A DNA stretch of 64,000 bases, from NCBI GenBank assembly GCA_029834535.1, contig JAQMWT010000407.1:1-64000 (forward strand), read 5' to 3'. The notes below the pieces were generated by a model. It was not told the DNA's origin, searched no databases, and saw only the letters and a list, made by a program, of their open reading frames with translations. Source of the DNA: Chrysophaeum taylorii (taxonomy: Eukaryota > Sar > Pelagophyceae > Pelagomonadales > Pelagomonadaceae). Shown here piece by piece: positions 52,942-62,472 of the stretch. Every line of letters begins with the position of its first letter. The first letter of the stretch is position 1. The translations under genes were made by a program, and so were the position numbers.

Positions 52942-54318
52942 ATGGACGACGACGACGACGAACTTGCTGCCGAGCGCAGAAAGCACATCGACTTGGTGTA
53001 CATGGGTGTCGTAGGGATGATGGTCGCCGTGAGCTGGGCGTACATTCTCCAGGAACTAGCCGATCCCGCGAACAGGTGTCCTGCGAGGGGGTGTTGGGCC
53101 TTGGTTGTGACCTTGTTCGTCGCCGCGTTGATCGGCGTGTTTTTTTTGCCGTGGGTGTCTCTCCGCATCGTGCGGACAGGCCTCCACCGCGAGTTATCTA
53201 CGCCGCTCGTCCGGGAGGGCGTGCAACGGCTTAAGGGTTTAGCGACGGACGCGACGGGCGTGACGTGGTCGGTGCTCGCGTCGAGCTTCGTCACTTATCT
53301 TCTCGACCAGCTCGCGTTCGAGGCCACCACCGGCAAGCAGAGCGACGTCCAAAAGATCTTTGTGGGGTTTGCTTTGTACGTTGGAATTTGCGTCATCGTG
53401 GTCGCGACCGCGTTCGAGGTTATGATCCGCAGCACGCGGGCTCTCGCGACGGAGACTGTCCCGTATCGCGTCGAGCTCTGGCTCATGCTCTCGAGTCAGC
53501 CCTACTACCCCGCGGCCTACGCGCTCTCCTCGGCCCTAAGTATTCTCTTCTTCGCGCCCCTCGTCTTGGGTTTTGGGTCCGCGACCGCTCAGCTCGTTCT
53601 TTCGATCTTTCGAGCCGTGGTCTTTTGGTTCGGTGGCAGGGAAATCTCGCGGCGCCTTCCCAACGTCGAAGACTCCCGCGCCAACGCCACCGACTCCAAA
53701 GCGTGCGCCGCACTCCTCGCGTCCACGGGGGTTGGGGTGCTGGCCGCCGTCGGCATCAGCGACCTCGTTTCTACTTTCTTTCAAGACTTCTTAGGCTTGC
53801 CGGTCTTCGCGTGGATCCTTGCCATCCTCTGCGGCTGGGCCCCCCTAACCCTCCTCGTCGCGCTCCTGCGGACCCGCAACAACAAGCTCAACGAGAAAAG
53901 TAATAAACCGGGAGTCAACAACAACAACAACAACGACGACGACAACAACAACAACAACTCGTGGGTGGTGTCCTGGCACCCAAACGACGTGGCCTACGTC
54001 GACGTTGCAGAGCGCTGGGTCGTCGCCTTTGCTTTTTGGACGCCATACAAGCAGCTCTTCATCGAGCTCTGGGGTCTCTTGGGCACCCACCAAAACAACT
54101 CCAACGCCGGCATCCTCCTCGCCACCTTCATCGTCCGCGTCGTCTACATGCTCGCCATCGCCTCCGTCCTCACCCTCCTCTTCGCCTTTGTAACCGCGCT
54201 CTTCGTCCTCGCCGCCGACACCTCCTCTTCCTCGCGTCGCCGTAACCGCCGCCGCCTCGAGGAGGAGGAGGAGGAGGGAAGGGCGGAGCCGACAGGAGAC
54301 GACGACGCGACCCTCTAA
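52942..54318 (+). CDS. Polytopic membrane protein of unknown function
   Basis: 458 codons, ATG at 52942. The protein begins with an acidic D-D-D-D-D-E-L tail and has about ten hydrophobic segments (for example near residues 18-39, 55-78, 110-128, 135-158, 195-218, 255-275, 285-310 and two or three more after 370). A low-complexity Asn/Asp loop (N-N-N-N-N-N-D-D-D, from AAC repeats near 53918-53957) precedes the late spans, and the C-terminus is Ser/Arg/Glu-rich. I do not recognise the family: no transporter signature was found. Its TAA (54316-54318) overlaps on the opposite strand the TAG of the FKBP gene (54315-54317), so the two genes converge with no spacer. Confidence 0.7.
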   Translation: MDDDDDELAAERRKHIDLVYMGVVGMMVAVSWAYILQELADPANRCPARGCWALVVTLFVAALIGVFFLPWVSLRIVRTGLHRELSTPLVREGVQRLKGLATDATGVTWSVLASSFVTYLLDQLAFEATTGKQSDVQKIFVGFALYVGICVIVVATAFEVMIRSTRALATETVPYRVELWLMLSSQPYYPAAYALSSALSILFFAPLVLGFGSATAQLVLSIFRAVVFWFGGREISRRLPNVEDSRANATDSKACAALLASTGVGVLAAVGISDLVSTFFQDFLGLPVFAWILAILCGWAPLTLLVALLRTRNNKLNEKSNKPGVNNNNNNDDDNNNNNSWVVSWHPNDVAYVDVAERWVVAFAFWTPYKQLFIELWGLLGTHQNNSNAGILLATFIVRVVYMLAIASVLTLLFAFVTALFVLAADTSSSSRRRNRRRLEEEEEEGRAEPTGDDDATL

Positions 54319-54929
54319 AGTTCGGGAACTATATTTTGGGGCTGTTGCGCGTCGTAGAAGAAGCAGTAGTAGACGACGAGGAGGAGGGCGACGAGGCCGC
54401 CGATGAGCTGAGGAAGCGCGACGACGTCGGGCTTGACGTCGTGAACCGCGAGGACTTCGATGTCGAAAAGCAACGTCGCGTTCGGCGGAATCGTCGATCC
54501 CGCCCCGGCGCTTCCGTAGGCGTGCTCGGGGGCGAGAACCAAGTACGCGCGCTCGCCAATTCTCATCGTCCCGACACCCATTTCCCACCCGGAAATGACG
54601 TCCATCGCTCCCAGCGTAAACGAAAAACCGGGGGACGTGTCGAAGGGGGGCTCGAACTTGCGCCGCACCGCCTCCTCGACGACCGCCGTCGGCACGACCC
54701 ACCCCGTGTACCGAACGGTCACGCGCTCGCCCGGGAGCACGAATCGTTCGGTCGAAGGCTTAATCACCTTCTTCACCGAACGGAACTTACCGTCGCCCCC
54801 AACGTCCACCGCCTCGTCCCGCACCGGCAACGACGCCACGATCGCCTCGCGGTCCACGAGCCGCCGCTCCATCACCTGCATCTTCGCCATGGCCTCGCGC
54901 TCGTGGGAGCTCATTATCATGTCCGACAT
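54315..54929 (-). CDS. Tail-anchored FKBP-type peptidyl-prolyl isomerase
   Basis: 204 codons. Catalyses cis-trans isomerisation of prolyl peptide bonds and helps protein folding. Residues 48-162 form an FKBP domain with the active-site set intact: Y74, F96-D97, V111-I112, W115, Y138 and F155. A short charged helical part precedes it (1-45), and residues 172-192 (L-I-G-G-L-V-A-L-L-L-V-V-Y-Y) are a single C-terminal membrane span followed by 12 residues, so the protein should be tail-anchored facing the cytosol, as FKBP8 is, though it lacks the TPR repeats of FKBP8. The start chosen is the ATG at 54929; the frame is open upstream, but that part is Cys/Thr repeat-coded and unlikely to be protein. 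Confidence 0.88.
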   Translation of the reverse strand: MSDMIMSSHEREAMAKMQVMERRLVDREAIVASLPVRDEAVDVGGDGKFRSVKKVIKPSTERFVLPGERVTVRYTGWVVPTAVVEEAVRRKFEPPFDTSPGFSFTLGAMDVISGWEMGVGTMRIGERAYLVLAPEHAYGSAGAGSTIPPNATLLFDIEVLAVHDVKPDVVALPQLIGGLVALLLVVYYCFFYDAQQPQNIVPEL

Positions 54930-56970
54930 CTTATGTGGCTTCACTCTGGGACCTCCTGACTCAGACACACGTCCTACCCACGTCATCCGTTTTGATATTC
55001 TTGATTTCGGGCGTTGTTCGCGTCTTGTTGTTGTTGTTGTTGTCGTCGACAGGCTTGACGTGTTCTCGTCGCACCAATCGCGCTGCGGTTCTCGTCGCAA
55101 GCAGCAGCAACAGGCGATGCAACAACAAGAACAACAACATCGCGTCGAGCTTTTGCTTGTCGCCCTCGTGGGCCAAAAAAAAAAAGCGCACGTTGCGGTC
55201 CCGTATCTCGATCGATCGGACGGCATCTATTTGTGCCTCGCTGAACGCAGCCAGGGACATATTTAAGAACCGGTGCTCCTTTCAAGAAGCGTCGTCTCTG
55301 CGATGTCGTAAATGATTGAGGAAAATGACGCAAGTTTTTTTGTTGTTGAACGCGAGATTCTCGAAGACTGTCGCGAGCTCGGAGAGCGCACACAAAGATA
55401 CTCGCGCGGCGCTTACTCGAGATGACCGACGATACTCTCGCGACCTCGGAGGAGAGTACGCGAGATGATCCGTGATCGACGCCGCGATCTCGGAGGAAAG
55501 CACCAACGAACGAGTCATATCTTATTATAGCGACATTATTCTCGAGGCGGTTGTTGAAACATGCCTCGCGCGCGACGGGTCCATTGAGACAGTCGGGACA
55601 TCCAGTGGTTGCCGCGGGCGCGCGCGGTACCTCTTTTTTCAACCGTGCGGTGGCGGCGGCGGCGAACGAAAGAACCCAGAGCACTACCCGCCGAAAGACC
55701 CGCGGTCTAATTCACACCAGCGTACGGCTGCGTTCGATGTCTCGTCGAGCATGCCCAAGGTCGAAGAGCATTGCTGTGTTTGGCTTGGCCAAGCTGTATG
55801 CCGATGCGATGTCAATGAAGACGCCGAGGAGCCATCGCTACCAGAAGAAGGTGTGCCAACTCCACGTCCTACCGAGAAAATTTGCGCGAGCGTCTGTTTT
55901 TTTTTATGGAGTGCTCATACCTTGTGTCCAATTTTAGCTCACCTCTGTGTTGGTTTGGCGAGCTTTGTGGGCCACTTTCTCATCGGATTCCTGGAAACTC
56001 GAATGTGGCTCTAGTTTCTCGCTAGTTTCCGAGCGCTACTTCTTTAGTTGGAAGTGCCCTGGATAAAAGCTTGTAAAATTCGAAAATTATGCGCCTGTCG
56101 AAGATCGAATTTGGTGGAAACGTTCCGTTCCTTCAAATGCGTCGTCGCAGCGAGGACGACACAAACTCATCGTGTGCCGTAAAAAGAGGTGACCTCGCTG
56201 CTTTTACAACGACAAAACCCGAGCACCTTTCTAAGACGCCAAATTAATTCAGAAGCTTGGTCTCTCGTTCACAACACGTGGTATGGGGTGATTTGCCTGC
56301 TCGGTGAAGTAGTACGAGGACCTTGATGTCGGCGCGTTGCTGCGCACGCAAAAAATCGTCCGACCGAAGGTACTCACGAGCTCGACTTTGCTCGCCTCCA
56401 GTCTATCCTCGGGGTGAATGATTGAAAAAATAACTTCGCCGACTGACGACGACGACGATATCGCGGGCCACACTTGCCAACGCACGCCCCAATCAAGGAG
56501 CGCTTTCGTCCGTAAACTCATTGGCGCGCAACAAGCTGCTTGATAAAATGAATGGGCGCACCCCATTTTTTTTCCCCACTGGCTGACCTTGCGAGCAGCA
56601 GCGATTTGGATTTTTATCCCGTAAGGACGATCTGTCCCCTCGAGAGCTTCGAGCAATACAAAAAGTATCCTGCAGGCTCATTCTCCAGCACTATTTGTGC
56701 ATCATAGATTTGTTAGTTTTATCACGCCGCCGCGCAGGATGCACCTATTATTCATTCATTCATTCATTCATTCATTCGTGTGGTGTGAGTTTCACCGAGT
56801 CGTCGCCGCTCAGACTTCTTATTGCCGGCGGTAGAAGCCTCTCTCGGCCCCATTCTTTTCGCACATAAAGCAGGTTGCGCTTTTGGAAAAAAAAAAAAAA
56901 ACACTCCTCCCGTCCCGTTGTGTTGTGTTGTGTTGTGTTGTGTTGTGCTGTGAAGAAAAAAAAAGAAATT
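54930..56970. other. Intergenic region, no supported gene
   Basis: About 2 kb between the FKBP gene and the end of the aldo/keto-reductase-like gene. Open frames of 130-230 codons occur but begin at non-ATG codons, overlap each other in several frames and show no family motif. GTT/CAA microsatellites lie near 55028-55045 and 55120-55140, a (TTCA)n run at 56751-56775 and a (TGTTG)n run at about 56917-56948. The sequence CATATTTAAG near 55258 could be a TATA element without an evident gene. Confidence 0.45.
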
Positions 56971-58140
56971 CTAGCCTTTGCGAAGCTTTTTGAAGATGGG
57001 CATCTTGATCGAGGCGAGTTCATCAATCATGTCGACCTCGTCCTGCTTGAGGGCCCAGCCCTTGCAGCCGAGGACTTCTTCGGCGTGGGCGAGGCGCTTG
57101 ACGCCGACGAGGGGCACGGCCCCCTTGGCGATGACCCACTGGAGTGAGACTTGGGCAGGGGTGATGCCGACGCTGGGGGCGTCGGCGTCCGAGGAGCGGA
57201 GGGAGGTGGTGCGGCGCGAGGAGACCCGGGAGGCGATGCGGGCGAGGGTCTCGTGGAGCTCCTGGTACATGAAAAGGACGCGGGGTCGCCACTTGGGAAT
57301 CGAGTTGAAGCCGCCCGCGTTCGTGGGGTCTTGGATAGTGTACTTCCCGCTGCCGAGACCCTGGCCGAGGGGTGATCGCGCGAAGACCGTGATGTCGAGG
57401 TCCTTGGCGGCCTCGAGCGTCCCGTCGTACATGGCACCGCACTGGACGACGGAGAAGTCGACCGCGCACGCGACGAGGCGTAGGCCGCGGCGAGCTAACG
57501 ACCTGTGCGCGTCGCGGAGGGCTTTACCTCCGCGGACGTTGACGATGCCCACGTCCGAACTGAATCGCTGGCAGGCGCGCGCTTCGCCGGCGTAGGCCTT
57601 TGGAACCCTCGCGGTTTTCGAATCCTCGTGAGGGCCGTAGAGAAGCAAATCGACCGGCAACTGTTCCGACGTCAGCTCGAAGCCGTCCCTCAATTCCATC
57701 GCGCCCTCCCGCCCTAGGCGCCGCGAATTGACGACAGACCAAGCGCGGGCGCTCATGGAGGGAGCAACGCGCGCCAGAACGCGCGGCGCCGGCAGCGCGA
57801 CGCCGTTCGCTTCGACGCATTGGGCCAGAAGATGCGCCCCGCTCGAGCCCGCCGCCACGTCCCAGACCTCGATCCCGCCGCGCGCCAGACAGTTGTACGC
57901 CGCCGATATGTCCTCCTTTCCGAACTGGTCCGCGAGTCGCTCGCGCTTCTTTAGCAGCGGCCGCCACCCGCTGTAGACATCCCCCCATCCGGCGGTGGTC
58001 GCCCCAATCCGGAACGGCACATCGTACGCCCCCCATTCCTCGAGCGGCTTGGCGCTCGGGTCCACCCGCCGACGCGCTCGCGGGGACTGGGGGGTCGACA
58101 GCCCGCTCGCCACGCTGATGATGATTGCTGCGATCACCAT
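56971..58140 (-). CDS. Aldo/keto reductase-family protein, probably non-catalytic or divergent
   Basis: 389 codons, ATG at 58140. Aldo/keto reductases are NADPH-dependent TIM-barrel enzymes. The barrel can be followed from I-G-A-T-T-A-G-W-G (45-53) to the C-terminal cofactor region, S-L-Q-W-V-I-A-K-G-A-V-P-L-V-G-V-K near 340 and the A-E-E-V segment. Of the usual Asp-Tyr-Lys-His tetrad, the Asp is kept (D94 in V-W-D-V-A), but the Tyr place reads A-G-S-S-G, the Lys place reads L-A-R-V (123), and the His region is L-L-Y-G-P-H (171). Residues 1-15 are hydrophobic and end A-S-G-L-S, followed by an Arg-rich stretch, so a signal peptide or bipartite organelle-targeting leader is possible. A short S-S-R-R-T-T-S loop interrupts the barrel near 310. 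Confidence 0.75.
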   Translation of the reverse strand: MVIAAIIISVASGLSTPQSPRARRRVDPSAKPLEEWGAYDVPFRIGATTAGWGDVYSGWRPLLKKRERLADQFGKEDISAAYNCLARGGIEVWDVAAGSSGAHLLAQCVEANGVALPAPRVLARVAPSMSARAWSVVNSRRLGREGAMELRDGFELTSEQLPVDLLLYGPHEDSKTARVPKAYAGEARACQRFSSDVGIVNVRGGKALRDAHRSLARRGLRLVACAVDFSVVQCGAMYDGTLEAAKDLDITVFARSPLGQGLGSGKYTIQDPTNAGGFNSIPKWRPRVLFMYQELHETLARIASRVSSRRTTSLRSSDADAPSVGITPAQVSLQWVIAKGAVPLVGVKRLAHAEEVLGCKGWALKQDEVDMIDELASIKMPIFKKLRKG

Positions 58141-59107
58141 CCTTCAACCCTTTTCGTGATGCTTACCCCTTTTCAGAACAACAACAAAGGCGCGATCGGC
58201 CACACTATTCCTCCGCCCTATCATCGTTTTTCTTCTTGGACGGACACACACAATGCGCAATTAATCTCGCGCTTCATCAAGAAGCAGCCAACAGAGTTGG
58301 TAGTAGTAGTAGGCGCACGACACGCCGGGTCGGAATTATTATTAACTCCCCCCGAACGTCAGAAAATCTTTCGGTGTGGGACTGGTGTGCAACCAAAGCA
58401 TATTGCGAGCGTGGGCATACGGCGGTCTAGGGGACTACTAAAACCTAAGGCGGAGCGATCGACCCCCAAATCGAGAGGGGGTACTAGAAGGTGCTCTTGA
58501 GACCGAACGACATCTCTACTTATTAGGTGGTGGTGGGGGGGCATTGTGTCACGATATCGTGCGATGGAAAAACCTCCGAGTCTATTTATTTATTTATTGT
58601 TAGGGGCTACTAATCCGGGCGAAGGCCAGAGCGCGGCGGCGTCGCTTGGCGATATTATTTTTTACTTGAACAACCCGACTTTGGGCGGCGGGCGTCCTAA
58701 AAAAAAAAAAATCTATGCGGGAAAAGCAGCAACCAAGGGCGCCTTTTTGGACGGACGGACGGACGGACGGACGGACGTCATCCCCCCCCCCCCCCAGGCC
58801 CCGGATGTTGTTGCTCCGTTGACCATCTCGCGGGGCAGAAGCTAGCAGGAGATTAGCGCGCAACAATTAAGACGCAAAGTCGCGAGGAAAGGTGGTGGTG
58901 GTGGTGTCTGATCTGCAGTTAGCTCTCAAAAGACCCTGCGCGGCGGAACTTGGAGAAAGCCCCTGCGACGTCGCTTCTCTTCTCTTCTCTTCTCTTCTCT
59001 TCTCTTCTCTTCTCTTCTCTTCTCTTCTCTTCCGGCGGGGATCTGGCTACCTAGAGTATTAAGTGTGCTTGGCGCACACAGACAGACAAAACCGCGATGA
59101 GGCGAGG
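58141..59107. other. Intergenic region with simple repeats, no supported gene
   Basis: Contains A runs, (GGAC)n at about 58748-58777 followed by a C run, and (TCTTC)n at about 58975-59030. Short open frames are repeat-coded. It must hold the 5' region of the gene at 58140. Confidence 0.5.
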
Positions 59108-59866
59108 CTAGGATGATAGGGTGTGGTTTTGCCTAATGGGAGCCGGGATATCGGCGAGGGGGACGCAGGTTCGTAGGGAGTCGTTTGCGCGGACGTGCGG
59201 ATTGGTCGGAACAGCATACAAATTCCCCCTACCGTCGCCGTAGCCGAAGTGGACCATGTCTAGGGCGTAGGCTGCGCGCACCCGCATCGCCAAGTCCGGG
59301 GGTATGTCGGCGGGGGTAAGGCTCGAGCCGGTATGGTGTCTCTTGACTTTGCGGTATCCTCTCAACCGGTCCGGGTCTCCCCACTCTCGCATCAGGGTAT
59401 CGAAGTCGTGCTCGAGGCGTTCGAACCGCAAGACGTGTCTGCAAGTGCAGGCGCCCGAGGCATCCCAGACCCAGAGGTGCTGGGGCCAGTAGTGGCAATC
59501 CTTTCCGACGTACGTAGGGACTCGGCGGACGAGAACGCGCTGCATGAATGTGACTGCAGCCCGGGTCGAGTTGATTTTGGGGCCCTTGGTGTACATCTTG
59601 AACTCGCTCAAGAGGCGGTCCAGAGGCTCCCGCACGACACAAAATGTGGGCGTGTGAGCGTATGGGTTGGGACGCAGGAACTGAGGCGGAGTGTGCCAGA
59701 AAACGCAGCCCCCTAACTTCGTGACGTTATTGACGCGACGTTCTCGTTTCCCCAAGAGCTCCTCGATCGTCGCGCCGGCGGTCTTGGGAATGTGCAAAAA
59801 GGCAAACTGCTTCTTGGGATTGGGACGGACGGCGCCGACGGCTACCAAAACAAATCCAACTCTCAT
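59108..59866 (-). CDS. Membrane-anchored sulfotransferase-family protein
   Basis: 252 codons. Likely transfers sulfate from PAPS to a carbohydrate or other acceptor in the Golgi. Residues 1-13 are a short hydrophobic segment (possible signal anchor). The 5'-phosphosulfate-binding loop is F-L-H-I-P-K-T-A-G-A-T (23-33, with K28) and the 3'-phosphate site is F-C-V-V-R-E-P-L-D-R-L-L-S-E-F (75-89, with R79 and S87), both as in the Sulfotransfer_2 family (heparan/chondroitin type). Two Cys pairs near the middle (A-C-T-C-R-H) may form a disulfide. It is divergent from the oxygenase gene, with 78 bp between the two ATGs, so they probably share a promoter. Confidence 0.85.
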   Translation of the reverse strand: MRVGFVLVAVGAVRPNPKKQFAFLHIPKTAGATIEELLGKRERRVNNVTKLGGCVFWHTPPQFLRPNPYAHTPTFCVVREPLDRLLSEFKMYTKGPKINSTRAAVTFMQRVLVRRVPTYVGKDCHYWPQHLWVWDASGACTCRHVLRFERLEHDFDTLMREWGDPDRLRGYRKVKRHHTGSSLTPADIPPDLAMRVRAAYALDMVHFGYGDGRGNLYAVPTNPHVRANDSLRTCVPLADIPAPIRQNHTLSS

Positions 59867-59944
59867 AGTAATAATATCTTTACCCTCATTCGAGTTGTTG
59901 TTGTTGTCAGCTTAAAAACCCTAATAATAATAATAATAATAATA
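59867..59944. promoter_or_regulatory. 78 bp shared divergent promoter region
   Basis: Lies between the start codons of the sulfotransferase (minus) and the oxygenase (plus). It includes a (TTG)n run and an (AAT)n run that reaches the plus-strand ATG. No TATA box is seen. With so little space, the two 5' leaders must be very short. Confidence 0.6.
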
Positions 59945-60718
59945 ATGGTCCCTGTGAGCGCCTTTGATGTCGACGACGTGGAGCTCGCGGAGGACGCGGT
60001 CGTCCCGAAGCGCGGCACGACGTTTTGGGTCGACCGCGACGCGATCCAGGTGTCGCGGCTGGAGGGGTTCGCTTTGGGGATATGCGAATTTCACGAAGCA
60101 TCGCTCGGCCTTCCGAGGGCGCGCGGCGTCGAGTGGTGGGTACAGCACCGCGAGGAAAACGATGGTCTCCTGCTCCACTACGACAAGGACGAGACGTTGT
60201 GGGAGCACGGGGGGATCATGCGACACCCGACGATAGCCACGGTGACCTACCTGACTACCGGGTATCCAGCGCCTCTCGTCGTTTACGCGGATGGGCTGGC
60301 GGCGGTCGCGGTGCCGAGAAAAGGGAAACACGTCGCATTTCGAGGCTCGCTCCTGCACGGGGTCCCGGCCGAACTCGCGCCTTTTTTCAAACACCCCGAC
60401 GCTTGTTGTCCGCGAATTTCGCTCTGCGTCAACGTCTGGCACGAGAGGGTCCCGCTCTCCGTGCTTCGCGAGGCCGAGCTTCCGAGGACGACCGTACCGC
60501 AACCCCTCGAGATGCGGCGTCTCCCGTGCTTCCGCACGCCGGTCCTCCTCGAAGGACGCGGGCTTTTGCGGCTCGCGGACCACCTCGACGACCGCGCGAC
60601 GCCGCCCCTCCCTTTCGCGCGCCACGACGACCCGGTGGCGGTCGCGCGCCGAGCTCACCACGCGAGGGCGGGTCTGCTCCTCTTTGATTTCTTTTCGTGT
60701 CCCCCTCCTATGAGTTAG
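59945..60718 (+). CDS. 2-oxoglutarate/Fe(II)-dependent oxygenase-like protein
   Basis: 257 codons, ATG at 59945. Probably uses Fe(II) and 2-oxoglutarate to hydroxylate an unknown substrate. The double-stranded beta-helix core shows L-L-L-H-Y-D-K-D-E (H78-x-D80, the first two iron ligands), G-S-L-L-H-G-V (H138, the third ligand) and R157 in C-C-P-R-I-S-L (2-oxoglutarate carboxylate), in the right order and spacing. T-V-T-Y-L-T-T near 100 fits a core strand. The C-terminal 80 residues are Arg/Pro-rich. The frame is open further upstream in the divergent promoter, but the first ATG in good context is at 59945. The stop is 4 bp from the stop of the convergent RWD gene. Confidence 0.75.
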   Translation: MVPVSAFDVDDVELAEDAVVPKRGTTFWVDRDAIQVSRLEGFALGICEFHEASLGLPRARGVEWWVQHREENDGLLLHYDKDETLWEHGGIMRHPTIATVTYLTTGYPAPLVVYADGLAAVAVPRKGKHVAFRGSLLHGVPAELAPFFKHPDACCPRISLCVNVWHERVPLSVLREAELPRTTVPQPLEMRRLPCFRTPVLLEGRGLLRLADHLDDRATPPLPFARHDDPVAVARRAHHARAGLLLFDFFSCPPPMS

Positions 60719-60722
60719 ATGA

Positions 60723-61442
60723 TTAATATCTGCTCAGGAGGCGCTTGAAGAGGTCTTCGAGGCCGACGGACCGACACTCCGTAGCCAAGTCCGCCATATC
60801 ACAAAACTCGACGTAGGAGGAGCCGGAAGAAAAGGCGTGGAAGTTGTCGACCATCTCGCCCCTTACAACCAGGTGCTTCCATCGCCACTTTCGGATTACG
60901 GCCAAAAACTCTTCGACGCGCGAGGCTTCGCCCTCCAAAATCAAGGCCCCTGGCCAGCCGATTTTGCAGAGGACCGTCACGCCGAGGGCCGCCGAGAGCT
61001 CCTTGAGCCCGTCGCGTTTCGAAGCAGCGATGATGTGATGCGAGTAAACAGATTTGCGGCCGACGACGACGGCGGCGGCGACGTCCTCCGCCGCGACGGC
61101 GGCGACGTCGTCCGCGACACGTTTTTTTTGTGGCGCTGCCTCCTCCTCCTCCTCTTCTTGGATAACAATATCGTTGGCGGCAGATACGCATGCGTAGACG
61201 CAGGGCCCGGGGGTGATGGCACCGCGGCAGGCGGCGAGGAGGCTATCTCTGTCTTCCACGCGTCTACCCCGACTCGTTATGTCGACGGCCGGCGGCTCTG
61301 AGGGGTACCCCGGCGGGAGATCGAAGACCGCCCACACGTCCCCCCCCCCGAGCCGCACCGAGATGCGCCCCTCGCGTGCGTCGCAGTCCTCGCCAAAAAT
61401 CGCCTCCAGCGCCTCGACCTCGGCGCGACGGTCCTCATCCAT
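60723..61442 (-). CDS. RWD domain and DUF1115 protein (RWDD2-like)
   Basis: 239 codons, ATG at 61442. An N-terminal RWD domain (about 1-95) opens with [12 protein letters not shown] and has the [10 protein letters not shown] signature near 43-52, typical of this ubiquitin-conjugating-enzyme-like fold. An acidic Glu run and an Ala-rich spacer follow. From about 125, [11 protein letters not shown] and later [12 protein letters not shown] and [10 protein letters not shown] match the C-terminal DUF1115 (now RWDD2/C-terminal) domain. RWDD2 proteins are widespread but poorly understood, probably acting in protein-protein contacts. The frame could extend 16 codons upstream, but that would run into the 40 bp divergent spacer shared with eL31. 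Confidence 0.85.
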   Translation of the reverse strand: MDEDRRAEVEALEAIFGEDCDAREGRISVRLGGGDVWAVFDLPPGYPSEPPAVDITSRGRRVEDRDSLLAACRGAITPGPCVYACVSAANDIVIQEEEEEEAAPQKKRVADDVAAVAAEDVAAAVVVGRKSVYSHHIIAASKRDGLKELSAALGVTVLCKIGWPGALILEGEASRVEEFLAVIRKWRWKHLVVRGEMVDNFHAFSSGSSYVEFCDMADLATECRSVGLEDLFKRLLSRY

Positions 61443-61482
61443 AGGGTTACTATTTATTACACTTGACGTTCCGTCGCTAAAG
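61443..61482. promoter_or_regulatory. 40 bp bidirectional spacer between RWD gene and eL31
   Basis: All that separates the two opposite start codons. It has TATTTATTA in its middle and no room for two separate core promoters, so transcription may start inside the coding ends or from leaders of only a few bases. Confidence 0.6.
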
Positions 61483-61877
61483 ATGGCCAAAGGCGAGAAG
61501 AGAAACCGCAGCCAGGAGCTCGTGACGCGGGACTACACGATCAACCTCCACAAGCGCCTCCACGGCGTGACCTTCAAGAAGAAGGCGCCGAGGGCGATTC
61601 GGGCGATAAAGCAGTTCGCGACCAAGATGATGAAGACCTCGGATGTGAGGGGTGATTTGGCCTTCGTTTACTCTCGACGCAGGTTCGAGTCGACGCCAAG
61701 CTCAACAAGCACATCTGGCACCGCGGGATCCGGAATGTCCCCTACCGCGTGCGCGTCCGCCTCTCCCGCAAGCGCAACGAAGACGAGGAAGCTGACGAGA
61801 AGCTCTATACCCTCGTTCAGCACGTCGAGGTTGGAGGCTTCAAGGGCCTTCAGACCGAAGTCCTCACCGACCTTTAA
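61483..61877 (+). CDS. RPL31: Ribosomal protein eL31 (spliced, one 38 nt intron)
   Basis: Two exons, 61483-61644 and 61683-61877, giving 118 residues. A cytosolic large-subunit protein near the polypeptide exit tunnel. Exon 1 has [14 protein letters not shown] and [10 protein letters not shown]; exon 2 has [16 protein letters not shown] and L-Y-T-L-V, the standard eL31 sequence. Without splicing the frame changes and the second half is lost. The intron starts GTGAGG and ends CGACGCAG, in phase 0 between an Asp and a Val codon. The family identity and the exact match of length make this the surest gene in the window. Confidence 0.97.
61645..61682 (+). other. Spliceosomal intron of 38 nt in eL31
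   Basis: GT...AG intron between exon ends TCGGAT and GTTCGA. Its acceptor is CGACGCAG, with CTCTC before it. At 38 nt it is close to the lower limit known for ordinary nuclear introns. Inferred from eL31 protein conservation on both sides. Confidence 0.92.
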
Positions 61878-62441
61878 TAATCTGAGTAGTAGTAACATGG
61901 CGTGATGGCAGACCAGCAACGTGCTGGATCTAGTATTCTGCTTTTCTCCTGCCCGAGAGTTGTTGCAACGCCAACAACAGTCTCGGGGGGATGGACGTGA
62001 ACCGAGTGTTGTTGTCTTCTAGATTTCGCCGCTGCTCAAACCGGAGACAACTAACTATCGCCTCCGTTGCGCTATTAAGAGCGAGGTCCTGCTTGCCGAC
62101 GTGGCGGTGCATCACGTAAAAAAACGCGACAAAGCTCTTCACGCGGCGACCATCCATCCATCCATCCATCCATCCATCAGAAGCGTCGCCGATCTCGAAT
62201 CCCAACACCATCCGCAAGCCGCAGTACCTGAACTACAGCGCCGCGTGATTCGATTCGGAGGGCGTATAAAAAAAATATCAGTAGGGTCGTCCTTGGTCGC
62301 GAAGCTCTCGCTCTGGAGTTTGTTTTAACGAAGTTTTTAAAACTGCTTACATTTCGCATTACAGTAAGTACTGTAGGCGGCGGCTCCTAGCAACTCGACG
62401 ACCTTCGCCTTTCTGATAGAAAACACACCATCGTATAAACG

Positions 62442-62472
<31 letters not shown>

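Noticed and set aside
54930-55226. N-terminal extension of the FKBP gene
   Set aside because: The upstream frame has Cys and Thr runs from GTT-type microsatellites and an alternative ATG exists right before the domain, so it is unlikely to be translated.
55472-56014. Possible 130-180 codon gene, with a stretch resembling a mitochondrial presequence
   Set aside because: The frames start at GTG or TTG and not ATG, overlap each other, and show no family motif.
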